From Leptospira biflexa (lineage in GTDB: Bacteria > Spirochaetota > Leptospiria > Turneriellales > DYLW01), in contig DYLW01000024.1 of NCBI GenBank assembly GCA_020721865.1, forward strand, positions 1 through 39,928: a stretch of DNA of 39,928 bases. Direction: 5' to 3'. Positions 1 to 10,655 of the stretch are shown here, piece by piece (the first letter of the stretch is position 1; the number at the start of each line of letters is the position of its first letter). The notes under the pieces are model-generated. The model did no database searches. It saw nothing but the letters and a program-made list of their open reading frames with translations, and was not told the origin of the DNA. Position numbers and translations under genes: made by a program.

Positions 1-3000
1 TACCGCGTAAGAAAGAGGACCTTAATTATATAGAAGCCTTATTCCGCCAGATTACCCATGCAGAAGGGCAGGTTTATCTGGGAATGCGGGATGTTCCCGT
101 GGATTCGGAGAAAATTGGTGAGATTGCCCGTCGCTCAGAACCCGTTATCCGTCAGATATTCATCGGAAAGGGTGGCAAAATAAAAGACCAGTCCGATTTT
201 GAAAGAAAGTTATACGTAATAAGGAAGTTAATGGAAAGGGAAGTCCGCAATTCCCAGGCGGAAGAAAAACATCTTTTTTATGTACCCAGTCTTTCCTCCC
301 GCACCATAGTATATAAGGGAATGTTTCTGGCCCACCAGGTGTCTGCCTACTATACAGACCTGCAGGATACCGATATGGAAAGCGGTCTGGCTATGGTCCA
401 CCAGCGTTACAGCACCAATACGTTTCCTTCCTGGGATCTGGCTCATCCTTTCCGGTTTCTGAGCCACAACGGAGAGATTAATACGCTGCGGGGAAATATC
501 AACTGGATGAAGGCACGGGAACCCATGTTTGAATCTCCTCTTTTTGGGGATGATATCCGCAAAATCATACCGGTTTTGACCCCCAATGCCAGCGACTCCG
601 CCATTCTGGATAACGCTCTGGAGTTATTATACCACACCGGACGATCCCTTCCCAAAGCCATCATGATGATGATCCCGGAAGCTTGGGAAAACCATGATAC
701 CATGAGCGAGAACAAAAAAGGGTTTTATGAATATTCCTCTACTATTATGGAGCCCTGGGACGGGCCGGCGTCCATTCCCTTTACCGATGGCGAGGTGATT
801 GGGGCGGTGTTGGATAGAAATGGACTGCGCCCCTCCCGGTATACCGTCACCAGGGACGGTATGTTTGTGATGAGTTCCGAGTCCGGAGTGGCGGATATCC
901 AGCCCGAAAATGTGGAATCCAAAGGGCGTCTTCAACCGGGAAGAATGTTTCTGGTGGATACCACCAAGGGACGGATTGTACCGGACGAAGAAATTAAGGA
1001 AGAAATTGCCGGCTCCCGGCCATATTCCCTCTGGGTGAAAAGGAACCTGGTTCCCATGGATAATCTGCCTCTGGTAAAAAGAGTCCGGGGGGCCGATTTT
1101 GATACCCTCCACCAGCGGCAGAAAATGTTCGGTTTCACCCGGGAAGATCTGGATATTATCATTGAACCGATGGCTGTAACCGGACAGGAGCCGGTGGGTT
1201 CCATGGGTTCGGATTTCCCCATCGCCATTTTATCTGACCGTCCCCAGCTTTTGTATAATTATTTTCATCAACTGTTTGCCCAGGTGACAAATCCGCCTCT
1301 GGATGCTATTCGGGAAAAGCTGGTCACCTCTCTGGCTACCACCATCGGAGCGGATAAAAATCTTTTTGAGGAAACCGAAGAAGCTTGTCACCAGCTCAAA
1401 ATAACCAGTCCGGTCCTGACCAATAAAGAAATGGCAAAGATAAAAGGTGCGGACATAAAAAACCTGTTCGCCAAATCCTTCCCCATTATTTACCGGGCGG
1501 AAGATGGGACGTCCGGAATTCGCAAGGCTCTGGAATCCCTGTTTATTGACATAGAAAAAGCGGTAAATGATGGGGTGACCATTGTGGTACTCTCTGACCG
1601 CCGGGCAGATAAGGATAATCCACCCATTCCGGCTCTTTTAGCTGTGGCGGGTCTGCACCATTATTTAATCCGCAGAGAAATCCGGGGGAAATGTGGAATT
1701 GTTCTGGAAAGCGGAGAACCCAGAGAGGTCCATCATTTTGCCACTCTTTTTGGTTATGGGGCCAGTGCGGTTAATCCTTATCTGGTCTTTGAAACCATTG
1801 AGGATATGATCAACCAGCGGCGGATCCAGAATATGGATCTGAATATGCTGATTCGTCATTATATCAAGGCGGTGGACAAAGGCATCCTCAAAGTCATGTC
1901 CAAGATGGGAATTTCCACCCTGTCGTCCTACCGGGGGGCACAGATTTTTGAAGCCATTGGTTTGAATAAGGCTTTCATCGATGAATTTTTTACCAATACG
2001 CCGTCCCGGATTGGGGGCATTGGGCTGGAAGAAATCAACCAGGAAAGCCTTAACCGGCACAGAAACGCATTTCCGGACCGTCCATCCACTCGTCCGTCCC
2101 AATTGGACATTGGCGGGATTTACAAATGGCGGCGGGATGGGGAACGCCACCTCTTTAATCCATACACCATCGCCCGTCTCCAGCAGGCCACCCGGGACAG
2201 GGATGAAAACCTGTATTTACAGTATTCGGAAATGATCAATGACCAGGCCCGGGAGATTTTCACCATTCGGGGAATGCTGGATTTTAAAGAGACATCCGCT
2301 TCCATCCCGCTGGAAGAGGTGGAATCCTGGGAAAGCATTGTGAAACGATTCAAAACCGGAGCGATGAGTTATGGTTCCCTGAGTCAGGAAGCCCATGAAA
2401 CCCTGGCCATTGCCATGAACCGTCTGGGAGCGAAATCCAACAGCGGGGAAGGCGGGGAAAACGTGGAACGATTCATTCCGCTGGATAATGGGGACAGTAA
2501 AAGAAGCGAAATCAAGCAGGTGGCCTCCGGGCGGTTTGGGGTGACCAGTAATTATTTAATCAACGCATCCGAACTCCAGATAAAAATGGCACAGGGTGCA
2601 AAACCCGGAGAGGGTGGCCAGCTCCCCAGTGAAAAAGTGTATCCCTGGATTGCGGAAGTCCGTCATTCCACGCCTTATGTGAGTCTCATTTCTCCGCCTC
2701 CCCACCATGATATCTATAGTATTGAAGATATTGCCCAGTTGATCCATGATCTGAAAAATTCCAATAAAATGGCACGGATCAGTGTGAAGCTGGTTTCTGA
2801 AGTGGGGGTTGGTACCGTGGCGGCCGGTCTGGCCAAAGGCAAAGCCGATGTGATCCTGATTAGCGGATGGGATGGCGGAACTGGTGCCAGTCCCCAGACC
2901 AGTCTCAAGCATGCGGGGCTTCCCTGGGAATTGGGACTATCGGAGGCCCACCAGACACTGGTGATGAATGAACTCCGTAGCCGGGTGGTGCTGGAAACCG

Positions 3001-4244
3001 ATGGGTCTCTCAAGACGGGACGGGATGTGGCCATTGCGGCTCTTCTGGGAGCGGAAGAATTTGGTTTTGCCACAGCTCCTTTGGTGGTATTGGGTTGCGT
3101 GATGATGCGTGCCTGTCACCTGAATTCCTGTCCGGTGGGAGTGGCCACCCAGGATCCGGAATTGCGGAGTAAATTCACCGGCAAGCCGGAGCATGTTATC
3201 AATTTCTTTTACTTTGTTGCCCAGGAGTTGCGGCGGATTATGGCCTCTCTGGGGATCCGTACCATGGATGAGATGATTGGCCGTTCCGATCTGCTGAAAA
3301 TGAGAGATAATATTATCCATGAAAAAGCGAAACATCTGGATTTATCCTCCATTCTGAAAAAACCCCAGGATATTAATGGTATTAAGAGAATGATTCCCCA
3401 GGATCATGGTCTGGACAAAACTCTGGATAATGTTATCATGGAAAAAGTAAGGCCGGCTCTGGATAGAATGGAAAAGGTGGAGTTTGAGATAGCCATCCGG
3501 AACACAAACCGGACAGTGGGAACCATTCTTTCCAGTGAAATTTCCAGAAAATACGGAGAGGCTGGTCTCCCGGATGATACCATTGTGATCCATGCACGTG
3601 GATCCGCTGGACAGAGTTTTGGGGCTTTTGGAGCAAAAGGTGTCTCCTTTCACATCAAGGGGGATGCAAATGATTATCTGGGGAAAGGGCTTTCCGGGGC
3701 AAAAATTGCCGTATCCCCTCCCGATGAATATCCATCGGACTATGTGGCGTCAGAAAATATTATCATCGGCAATGTGGCTCTTTACGGGGCCACCTCCGGC
3801 GAACTGTATGTCCGGGGTATTGCCGGAGAACGGTTTGGAGTCCGCAACAGTGGAGCCCGGGCAGTGGTGGAAGGTGTGGGTGACCATGGCTGTGAATACA
3901 TGACCGGAGGCCGGGTGGTGGTATTAGGAGCTACCGGGCGGAATTTTGCCGCTGGTATGAGTGGCGGAATCGCTTATGTGTACGATATCAACGGGGATTT
4001 CAGCACCTCCTGGTGTAACCAGGAAATGGTGGATCTGGAAATTCTGATTAAGCCGGATGATATCAACGAACTCAGGAATATGATTGAAAACCATTTCCGG
4101 TATACCCGCAGCAATGTTGCCGGGGATATTCTCACCGATTGGTCTTCCAATCTGCATAAATTTATTAAGGTAATCCCCAAAGATTATAAAAAGGCTCTGG
4201 AGCGTATTGCCAATGAGAACAAAGAGCCGCTTTCTGTGGCATAA
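1..4244 (+). CDS. gltB: Glutamate synthase large subunit (5' truncated by window edge)
   Basis: This is the large subunit of glutamate synthase, which makes two glutamates from glutamine and 2-oxoglutarate. The frame is open from base 3, before the first ATG at 84, and the upstream residues (ending [13 protein letters not shown]) are typical GltB sequence, so the gene begins outside the window. The N-terminal nucleophile Cys and roughly the first 90 residues are missing. About 1413 residues remain: the rest of the glutamine amidotransferase domain, the central domain, the FMN-binding synthase domain (GAMSYGSLS, then [11 protein letters not shown]), and the C-terminal GXGXG beta-helix domain. 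The 3Fe-4S ligands are a C-x5-C-x4-C motif with codons at 3096, 3114 and 3129. gltD follows directly, as is usual for this enzyme. The family call is very secure. Confidence 0.97.
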   Translation, partial: PRKKEDLNYIEALFRQITHAEGQVYLGMRDVPVDSEKIGEIARRSEPVIRQIFIGKGGKIKDQSDFERKLYVIRKLMEREVRNSQAEEKHLFYVPSLSSRTIVYKGMFLAHQVSAYYTDLQDTDMESGLAMVHQRYSTNTFPSWDLAHPFRFLSHNGEINTLRGNINWMKAREPMFESPLFGDDIRKIIPVLTPNASDSAILDNALELLYHTGRSLPKAIMMMIPEAWENHDTMSENKKGFYEYSSTIMEPWDGPASIPFTDGEVIGAVLDRNGLRPSRYTVTRDGMFVMSSESGVADIQPENVESKGRLQPGRMFLVDTTKGRIVPDEEIKEEIAGSRPYSLWVKRNLVPMDNLPLVKRVRGADFDTLHQRQKMFGFTREDLDIIIEPMAVTGQEPVGSMGSDFPIAILSDRPQLLYNYFHQLFAQVTNPPLDAIREKLVTSLATTIGADKNLFEETEEACHQLKITSPVLTNKEMAKIKGADIKNLFAKSFPIIYRAEDGTSGIRKALESLFIDIEKAVNDGVTIVVLSDRRADKDNPPIPALLAVAGLHHYLIRREIRGKCGIVLESGEPREVHHFATLFGYGASAVNPYLVFETIEDMINQRRIQNMDLNMLIRHYIKAVDKGILKVMSKMGISTLSSYRGAQIFEAIGLNKAFIDEFFTNTPSRIGGIGLEEINQESLNRHRNAFPDRPSTRPSQLDIGGIYKWRRDGERHLFNPYTIARLQQATRDRDENLYLQYSEMINDQAREIFTIRGMLDFKETSASIPLEEVESWESIVKRFKTGAMSYGSLSQEAHETLAIAMNRLGAKSNSGEGGENVERFIPLDNGDSKRSEIKQVASGRFGVTSNYLINASELQIKMAQGAKPGEGGQLPSEKVYPWIAEVRHSTPYVSLISPPPHHDIYSIEDIAQLIHDLKNSNKMARISVKLVSEVGVGTVAAGLAKGKADVILISGWDGGTGASPQTSLKHAGLPWELGLSEAHQTLVMNELRSRVVLETDGSLKTGRDVAIAALLGAEEFGFATAPLVVLGCVMMRACHLNSCPVGVATQDPELRSKFTGKPEHVINFFYFVAQELRRIMASLGIRTMDEMIGRSDLLKMRDNIIHEKAKHLDLSSILKKPQDINGIKRMIPQDHGLDKTLDNVIMEKVRPALDRMEKVEFEIAIRNTNRTVGTILSSEISRKYGEAGLPDDTIVIHARGSAGQSFGAFGAKGVSFHIKGDANDYLGKGLSGAKIAVSPPDEYPSDYVASENIIIGNVALYGATSGELYVRGIAGERFGVRNSGARAVVEGVGDHGCEYMTGGRVVVLGATGRNFAAGMSGGIAYVYDINGDFSTSWCNQEMVDLEILIKPDDINELRNMIENHFRYTRSNVAGDILTDWSSNLHKFIKVIPKDYKKALERIANENKEPLSVA

Positions 4245-4260
4245 CCCGGATGGATTCAAC

Positions 4261-4266
4261 AAGGAG
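4261..4266 (+). promoter_or_regulatory. Ribosome binding site deciding the gltD start
   Basis: AAGGAG lies six bases upstream of a GTG at 4273. It supports that GTG as the gltD start over the in-frame ATG at 4207, which lies inside gltB. The ATG at 4271 is in another frame and stops after a few codons. Confidence 0.75.
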
Positions 4267-4272
4267 TATAAT

Positions 4273-5730
4273 GTGGGAAAATTAAACGGATTTAGACAAT
4301 ATGCCAGAGAACTTTCCGCCCGGAGATCGGTGGAGGAAAGGGTAAAAACCTACCGGGAGTTTGTGAAGGATTTTCCGGAGGAAAAACTCAAAGAGCAGGC
4401 AGCCCGCTGTATGGATTGCGGAATACCCTTCTGTCATTCTGGATGCCCTCTGGGGAATGTAATACCGGATTTTAATGATTTAATTTATCGGGGGTTGTGG
4501 CGGAAGGCTTATCTGCGACTGCATGATACCAATAATTTTCCGGAGTTCACTGGTCGGATCTGTCCGGCTCCCTGTGAATATGCCTGTGTGGCCGGAATAT
4601 CCTACGAGCCGGTCACCATTGAACAGATAGAATTGAATATCGTGGAGCACGCTTTTGAGCATGGTTGGGTGGAACCCCGCCAGAATTCCATTAAAACCGG
4701 CAAGAAAATCTGTGTCATTGGTTCGGGGCCATCCGGTCTGGCTGTAGCGGCCCAATTGAATTCTGCCGGGCATGAAGTCACCGTTATGGAAAAAGCCCCC
4801 AAAGTGGGTGGATTACTGCGTTACGGTATACCGGATTTTAAACTGGAGAAATGGGTGATTGACCGCCGGATTAATATTCTTAAAAAAGAGGGAATCAGCT
4901 TTCTCACCAATACCGAGGTGGGCGGAAATTTCCCCGTATCTGACCTGAAAAAATATGATGCTGTCATTCTGGCCATTGGCTCCACTGTTCCCCGGGATCT
5001 GCCAGCTCCGGGAAGGGAACTGGACGGAGTTCATTTTGCCTTGGAATATCTTATATCTCAGAATAAAATGAACGATGGATTAGAGGGAAATGATACCATT
5101 GACGTCCAGGGAAAGGATGTCATTGTCATTGGCGGAGGAGATACCGGATCTGACTGTGTGGGAACTGCCCACCGCCAGAAAGCCAATTCTGTGACTAATT
5201 TTGAATTATTTCCCAAACCATCCAAAGAGAGACCCCGATCCCAGCCCTGGCCCTATTATCCCAATGTTCTCAAAGTTTCCACCTCCCACGAAGAGGGCGG
5301 GGATAGGGAATGGAGTATTCTGACCAAAGAATTTCTGGGCAGCAATGGGAAACTGGAAAAGATAAAAACCATAAAGGTGGAATGGGAATTCCCGTCCGGA
5401 GAAAGACCCAAAATGAAGGAAATTCCTGGTACGGAGCGTGTCTGGAAAGCGGATTATGTTTTTCTGGCAATGGGGTTTACCGGACCCCGCCCCGATGGCC
5501 TGCTGAAAGAGCTGGGCATTGTGCTGGACCAGAACGGAAATATAAAAACCGATGAAAAATATATGACCAACGTTCCCGGTATTTTTGCCACCGGAGATTC
5601 CCGCAGGGGACAGTCTCTTGTGGTCTGGGCCATATCCGAAGGGAGAGAAACGGCGTATGCCGTGGATAAATATTTAATGGGAAAAAGTTTTCTGCCGAAA
5701 AAAGGAAAAGGGGATATTCCCCGGGTATGA
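4273..5730 (+). CDS. gltD: Glutamate synthase small subunit
   Basis: The small subunit takes electrons from NAD(P)H through FAD and 4Fe-4S clusters and passes them to GltB. With the GTG start at 4273 the protein is 485 aa, the usual length, and opens with the family-like GKLNGFRQYAREL. The N-terminal cluster motif has Cys46, Cys49, Cys54 and Cys58 (CMDCGIPFCHSGC), and a second Cys group lies in RICPAPCEYAC. A FAD Rossmann fold (VIGSGPSGLAVA), a GGLLRYGIPDFKL block and a second nucleotide fold (VIGGGDTGSDC) follow. The C-terminal GIFATGDSRRGQSLVVWAI is typical of the family. The start lies 28 bases after the gltB stop. The final ATGA is shared with the next gene, so all three are probably one transcript. 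Confidence 0.96.
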   Translation: MGKLNGFRQYARELSARRSVEERVKTYREFVKDFPEEKLKEQAARCMDCGIPFCHSGCPLGNVIPDFNDLIYRGLWRKAYLRLHDTNNFPEFTGRICPAPCEYACVAGISYEPVTIEQIELNIVEHAFEHGWVEPRQNSIKTGKKICVIGSGPSGLAVAAQLNSAGHEVTVMEKAPKVGGLLRYGIPDFKLEKWVIDRRINILKKEGISFLTNTEVGGNFPVSDLKKYDAVILAIGSTVPRDLPAPGRELDGVHFALEYLISQNKMNDGLEGNDTIDVQGKDVIVIGGGDTGSDCVGTAHRQKANSVTNFELFPKPSKERPRSQPWPYYPNVLKVSTSHEEGGDREWSILTKEFLGSNGKLEKIKTIKVEWEFPSGERPKMKEIPGTERVWKADYVFLAMGFTGPRPDGLLKELGIVLDQNGNIKTDEKYMTNVPGIFATGDSRRGQSLVVWAISEGRETAYAVDKYLMGKSFLPKKGKGDIPRV

Positions 5731-7001
5731 ATAAAGTACTCGTATATAGCAGAAACAGTGTCATTGTCGATGGTGTAAAAAATATTTTACGTCCATTTTC
5801 CGATTCTATCTTGGCGGAATTCACTTCCACTCTGGAAGAATCTGTGCAATTTCTGAATTATGAATATCCGGAACTGGTTATTCTTGATTTCACCGTGGAA
5901 GAGGAAATGGATTCCATGTACCAGTTCATCCACACTATGAAAAATGATCCCTGGTTGCATTATTCCGGCGTTGTTATCGTGTATGCTAATAAAAGTGAAT
6001 CTGAACTTCTTGAAAAAATCGAAGGAACGAATGTGGTGGGTTCCATGGAAAGAAGGGAAATATCCCTGAGGCTTCCCAGTGTCATTAAAATTTTTTCCCG
6101 CAATAACAACCTGATATTCCAGAGAGAGCTTCAACAAAGCCTGATGAAAAACATAACCGGCGAGTTTATTCTGGATAATGATCCCTTTGAAGCGAATGTA
6201 TACGCCAGCATTTTATCGAATTATTTATACTATTCCAATTATATCCGCCTGAACCAGAGAGACCGGATAAAGCTGGTATTTATTGAGCTGATCCAGAATG
6301 CCATTGAACACGGAAATTGTAATATCAGCTATGAGGAAAAAACCCGGCTCCTGATGGATGGTCAGGGAATTATGGAAATCATTGAGAATAGAAATAAAGA
6401 TCCGGAAATTGCACATAGAAAAGTGTATCTAAGTTACCGAATCCATGAAGATATTTCATCTTTTTCCATACGGGATGAGGGTACAGGCTTTGACTGGAGA
6501 AAACACCTTAACAATACGAAAGAAAAGAATGAGAAAGCCCATGGAAGAGGGATAACCATAACCACGCAGATTGTCCAGAATTTTCGGTATAATGATTCCG
6601 GAAACCAGGTCTCGTTTGAAATTCCTCATGAAACAGATCATTCCAATTTTATCCCCCAGATTTTTGTTGAAAAAGAAGAACTATCGGTAAAATCCGGCGA
6701 TTTTATTTTCCGTGAAGGGGAATCTTCCAATTTTCTGTATTATATTGCAAAGGGCGAATATGAAGTGATCGCAAAATCCGGGGATTCCATTGCCCGCCTC
6801 ACTCCCAACGATATTTTCATTGGGGAACTGGCTTTTCTGCTGAGCAATCGGCGCACGGCCACAGTAAAGGCGGTCACAGATGGTCTGCTGATCAAGGTTT
6901 CCAAAAGTGAATTTGTGGATTCCATTAAGACTTACCCTTATTATGGATTATTCTTATCCCGCCTTCTGGCCCGAAAAATTGACCACATGAATAATCTGTA
7001 A
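5727..7001 (+). CDS. Degenerate receiver / HATPase / cyclic-nucleotide-binding fusion regulator
   Basis: This is a 424-aa protein with three recognisable parts. Residues 1-125 look like a response-regulator receiver: Asp54 sits at the phospho-acceptor place (ELVILDF), but the usual N-terminal acidic pair is replaced by YSRN and no clear Lys-Pro is seen, so the domain looks degenerate. Residues about 150-300 form a GHKL ATPase of the RsbW or histidine-kinase-like type, with an N box (E187, N191 in ELIQNAIEHGN), a G1 box (D250 in DEGTGF) and a G2 box (H272-G-R-G). No dimerisation/phosphotransfer His domain is seen. Residues about 315-424 are a CAP-family cNMP-binding domain with a phosphate-binding cassette (G366-E367 and R376 in NRRTATV). 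The start ATG overlaps the gltD stop. Function is inferred: a cyclic-nucleotide-tuned switch kinase or anti-sigma-type protein. Confidence 0.85.
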   Translation: MNKVLVYSRNSVIVDGVKNILRPFSDSILAEFTSTLEESVQFLNYEYPELVILDFTVEEEMDSMYQFIHTMKNDPWLHYSGVVIVYANKSESELLEKIEGTNVVGSMERREISLRLPSVIKIFSRNNNLIFQRELQQSLMKNITGEFILDNDPFEANVYASILSNYLYYSNYIRLNQRDRIKLVFIELIQNAIEHGNCNISYEEKTRLLMDGQGIMEIIENRNKDPEIAHRKVYLSYRIHEDISSFSIRDEGTGFDWRKHLNNTKEKNEKAHGRGITITTQIVQNFRYNDSGNQVSFEIPHETDHSNFIPQIFVEKEELSVKSGDFIFREGESSNFLYYIAKGEYEVIAKSGDSIARLTPNDIFIGELAFLLSNRRTATVKAVTDGLLIKVSKSEFVDSIKTYPYYGLFLSRLLARKIDHMNNL

Positions 7002-7005
7002 TCCA

Positions 7006-7076
7006 TTCCAAAGCGGATGGTGGCATCGGAATAGTGTCCTCGAAATCCGTGTGGTACAAATTTCCTTCCAAAGCGG
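7006..7076 (+). repeat. Two copies of an 11-bp direct repeat upstream of dnaE
   Basis: TTCCAAAGCGG occurs at 7006-7016 and again at 7066-7076, exactly 60 bp apart, in the non-coding gap before dnaE. Around the first copy, CCATTCC-AAAGC-GGATGG can form a small bulged hairpin. A role is not known; it could be a protein-binding pair or chance. Confidence 0.35.
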
Positions 7077-7145
7077 GCAAAAAATCGTATAAATCCGGTT
7101 CAACTTTTCTTGACGGCCATTCTGGAATTATCAGATTGCCGTATT

Positions 7146-10100
7146 ATGTCGCATCCAAAGCCGTCCGATTTTGTCCATCTGCATCTGCACACTGTATATA
7201 GTCTTCTGGATGGAGCAATCCGGATTGATGATTTGATGCACACTGTCAAGAGGCTGGGAATGGACTCCGTGGCGATGACAGACCATGGAAATATGTATGG
7301 GACAGTGGAATTCTATGAATCTGCATTGAAAAACGGCATCAAACCCATCATTGGGGAAGAATTTTACGTTGCCCCCGGCTCCCATTTGAGCAAAACAAAT
7401 GCAGAAGGGGTCAGGGACGGAAAGGCATATCATCTCATTGTTCTGGCCAAAAATAAAAAAGGGTATAAAAATTTAATAAAACTGTCTTCCCGTGCCTTTC
7501 TGGATGGATTCTATCATAAGCCCCGGATTGACTATGAGCTTCTGCAGAACCATTCAGAAGGATTGGTAGTCACATCGGCCTGTATTGCAGGGGAAGTAAA
7601 CCGCAATCTGGTTACGGGCAAAGAGAAAGAAGCCCGGGATCTGGCCGGCCATTTGAATGAGATCATGGGGAAAGGAAATTTCTATCTGGAAATCCAGAAG
7701 CATGGAATAAAAGAGCAGGAGATTGCAGCGAAAGGTTCTGTGGAAATTTCCAAAAAACTGGGTATTCCACTGGTTCTGGCCAATGATGCCCACTTTCTGA
7801 ACAGAGAAGATAAAGAAGCCCAGGAAATTTTGCTCCGGATCCAGATGAATAAAAAAATCAATGAACCTCTGGAATTTGGCTTTAATGAGGAATTCTACGT
7901 CAAATCTGCCCAGGAAATGTCCCTGCTTTTTCCGGAGCTCCCGGAAGCTCTGTATGCTACCCGGGAAATTGCGGATAAAATTGATCTGGAGCTGGATTTT
8001 GGATCTCCCCACCTGCCGGATTTTGTGGTCCCCGGAGGAATGAGTTTAAAGGAATACCTGATTAAACTATCCCATGAAGGTTTGCGGAAAAAATTTCCGG
8101 ATGAGGTTCCGGATAAATATAAAAAACGCCTCAATTATGAACTGGATGTCATCAATACCATGGGTTTTGAGGGGTATTTTCTGATTGTGCAGGATTTTAT
8201 TGGTTTTGCCCGAAGCCAGAGAATACCCGTGGGACCGGGGAGGGGGTCGGCGGCCGGCTCTCTGGTGGCATACAGTCTGGGAATCACCAACCTGGATCCC
8301 ATCCGCTATGGTCTGCTTTTTGAGAGATTCTTAAATCCTGACCGTCATGAAATGCCGGATATTGATATTGATTTTTGCCGGGATAGAAGGGAAGAGGTCT
8401 ATGACTATGTTGTTCAGAAATACGGGGATGACCATGTTTCCCAGATTATTACCTTTGGAACCATGTCCGCAAAGGCGGTTACCAAGGATGTGGCCCGGGT
8501 TCTGGGAATTGAGTTTGAAAAAATCAACCAGATCACAAAGATGATGCCCGGCACCCCCGGCATTGAACTGGATGATGCCGTGGCTGCATTGCCGGCGGAG
8601 GGGAAGAAGCTTTTTCAGGAAGAAAAACGACTTTATAAAATATCAAAAGCTTTGGAAAAATTTCCCCGGAATCCCGGAAAGCATGCCGCTGGAGTGGTGA
8701 TTGCTCCGGAGAAGCTGGATGAAATTATTCCTCTTGCCAGGGATTCCCGGACTGGTTCTGTGATCTCCCAATTTGAAAAAATTTCATTGGAAAAAGCTGG
8801 TCTGGTGAAGATGGACTTTCTGGGTTTAAAAAACCTGACCATTATCCAGATGGCGGTGGATGAAATCAATCGGCGGCATAACCTCGATCTGGATATAAAC
8901 CGGATTCCCTTGGATGACCCGGCGGCATTCCAGCTCTTACGCGAGGGAAAAACAAAGGGAGTTTTTCAGTTGGAGAGCAAAGGAATCACCCAGCTTACCA
9001 TGCGTTCCAAACCGGAGAGGCTTGAAGACATCGTGGCTTTGATTGCTTTGTATCGTCCGGGTCCGCTGGAATCCGGAATGGCAGAAGATTATGTGAAAAG
9101 GAAAACGGGAGAAGAGAAGGTGGTCTATCCCCATGAGAACCTGAAGACTGTACTAAAAGAAACCTTTGGTACAATAGTTTACCAGGAACAGATCATGCAG
9201 ATATCCCAGGTCATTGGCGGATTCAAAATGTCGGAAGCGGATAAATTACGCAAAGCAATGGGCAAAAAACTTCCGGAAGTCATGGCAAAAATGAAAACCT
9301 TATTTCTGGAGGGAGCCAGAACAAATGGCTATGAAGAAAAATTTGCCAGCGATCTATTTAATAACATGGAGAAATTCGGAAAATATTGTTTCAATAAATC
9401 CCACAGTGCCGCCTATGGGCTCATTTGTTACCAGACTGCATACCTGAAAGCACATTATCCGGTGGAATTTCTGAAGGCAAACCTGGACGCGGATATTGAA
9501 GACACAGATAAATTAATTGGGTTTATCTATTCCGCAAAAGAAATGGGGATAAAAATTCTGCCACCGGATATCAATGAATCCAATGAGTATTTTACGGTTA
9601 TCGATGAAAAAACCATACGTTACGGGCTTCTGGGATTAAAAAATATGGGGCATCCGGCAGTCCATTCCATCATAGCAACCAGGAGAGAAAAAGGAATATT
9701 CAAATCTTTTGATGATTTTGTCCGTAAAGCAGATTATAAGTATTTCAATAAAAAAATGCTGGAATCTCTGGTTTTATCCGGAGCACTGGACAGCTTTGGA
9801 TATACTCGTTCCTCCGTTTTTGGTTCTGTGGATACCATTCTGGACTGGAAACGCCGGAAAAATCAGGATGAACTGACGGGTCAGGAAAGTTTGTTTTCCA
9901 TTGCTGTCCATGAGGATATGGAGGAGAAAATCCCCCTTACGCCGGTGGAAGAATGGAAAGATTCTGAAAAATTAAAAATGGAAAAAGATGTTCTGGGGTT
10001 GTATCTCACATCTCATCCCATGATGAAATATAAAAACCTTCTGACTCAGGCAAAAATAACCGCTTTGGAAGATATTGATGATGGAATATCCATGGAAAAG

Positions 10101-10655
10101 GAGGCCACTATTGCAGGGGTCATTGAATCTGTGAGGAATGTATCCGGCGGAAAAAAACCATTCTATGAAATTGAAATATCGGATTTGACATCCAGGACAA
10201 AAGTAAGAATTTATGAGAAACTATTTCAGGAAAATTCTGATAAATTATCTGAAAATAAAATTGTCATGATGGATGTGAGTATAATCATTCACAGGGATTC
10301 TGATCAGGCTTCTGTTTTCATTTTTGGAAAGAAAATTATGCCTGTCAGTGAATTAAAAAAGCAGATTAAGGAAAGCCTCCATATCTTCATTCCCAGCCAG
10401 TCCAGAAATGATCTGGTTACAAAAATAAATAATATCCAGAAAATATTGAAAGCATACCATGGAGAAAATCCTGTTTTTTTACATTACCAGTTGCGTGGTG
10501 AAAATATTGAGGTAATCAAAGCCCACCCATCGTTTTTTGTGGATGGCAGAAAAGAAATAAGCCAAGATCTTTCCGCAGTTTTGTCTTCGGAATCCCATAT
10601 TGTCTGGAAATCCATGGATGGATTATCCCAAGCTGGGAATGGGGTTTTATCCTGA
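7146..10655 (+). CDS. dnaE: DNA polymerase III alpha subunit
   Basis: This is the replicative polymerase of the PolC-independent DnaE1 type, 1169 aa from ATG 7146. A TTG at 7110 would add 12 non-conserved residues (TAILELSDCRI), so the ATG before SHPKPSDFVHLHLHT was preferred; neither start has a clear ribosome site. A PHP domain lies at about residues 10-280 (HLHLHTVYSLLDG, MTDHGNMYG). The palm has the catalytic Asp cluster D405/D407/D409 in PDIDIDF and D557 in GLVKMDFLGLKN. GPGRGSAAGSLVAY is another conserved block. Q913-ESLF matches a beta-clamp-binding pentapeptide. An OB fold (from about residue 990) and a tau-binding-like C-terminus follow. The 3' end overlaps the convergent gene by 9 bases. 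Confidence 0.97.
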   Translation: MSHPKPSDFVHLHLHTVYSLLDGAIRIDDLMHTVKRLGMDSVAMTDHGNMYGTVEFYESALKNGIKPIIGEEFYVAPGSHLSKTNAEGVRDGKAYHLIVLAKNKKGYKNLIKLSSRAFLDGFYHKPRIDYELLQNHSEGLVVTSACIAGEVNRNLVTGKEKEARDLAGHLNEIMGKGNFYLEIQKHGIKEQEIAAKGSVEISKKLGIPLVLANDAHFLNREDKEAQEILLRIQMNKKINEPLEFGFNEEFYVKSAQEMSLLFPELPEALYATREIADKIDLELDFGSPHLPDFVVPGGMSLKEYLIKLSHEGLRKKFPDEVPDKYKKRLNYELDVINTMGFEGYFLIVQDFIGFARSQRIPVGPGRGSAAGSLVAYSLGITNLDPIRYGLLFERFLNPDRHEMPDIDIDFCRDRREEVYDYVVQKYGDDHVSQIITFGTMSAKAVTKDVARVLGIEFEKINQITKMMPGTPGIELDDAVAALPAEGKKLFQEEKRLYKISKALEKFPRNPGKHAAGVVIAPEKLDEIIPLARDSRTGSVISQFEKISLEKAGLVKMDFLGLKNLTIIQMAVDEINRRHNLDLDINRIPLDDPAAFQLLREGKTKGVFQLESKGITQLTMRSKPERLEDIVALIALYRPGPLESGMAEDYVKRKTGEEKVVYPHENLKTVLKETFGTIVYQEQIMQISQVIGGFKMSEADKLRKAMGKKLPEVMAKMKTLFLEGARTNGYEEKFASDLFNNMEKFGKYCFNKSHSAAYGLICYQTAYLKAHYPVEFLKANLDADIEDTDKLIGFIYSAKEMGIKILPPDINESNEYFTVIDEKTIRYGLLGLKNMGHPAVHSIIATRREKGIFKSFDDFVRKADYKYFNKKMLESLVLSGALDSFGYTRSSVFGSVDTILDWKRRKNQDELTGQESLFSIAVHEDMEEKIPLTPVEEWKDSEKLKMEKDVLGLYLTSHPMMKYKNLLTQAKITALEDIDDGISMEKEATIAGVIESVRNVSGGKKPFYEIEISDLTSRTKVRIYEKLFQENSDKLSENKIVMMDVSIIIHRDSDQASVFIFGKKIMPVSELKKQIKESLHIFIPSQSRNDLVTKINNIQKILKAYHGENPVFLHYQLRGENIEVIKAHPSFFVDGRKEISQDLSAVLSSESHIVWKSMDGLSQAGNGVLS

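Noticed and set aside
4207..4272. In-frame upstream start for gltD
   Set aside because: It lies inside gltB and adds 22 residues unlike the family; GTG 4273 has an AAGGAG site six bases away.
7110..7145. TTG start for dnaE
   Set aside because: It adds a non-conserved leader and has no ribosome site; the DnaE-like sequence begins just after ATG 7146.
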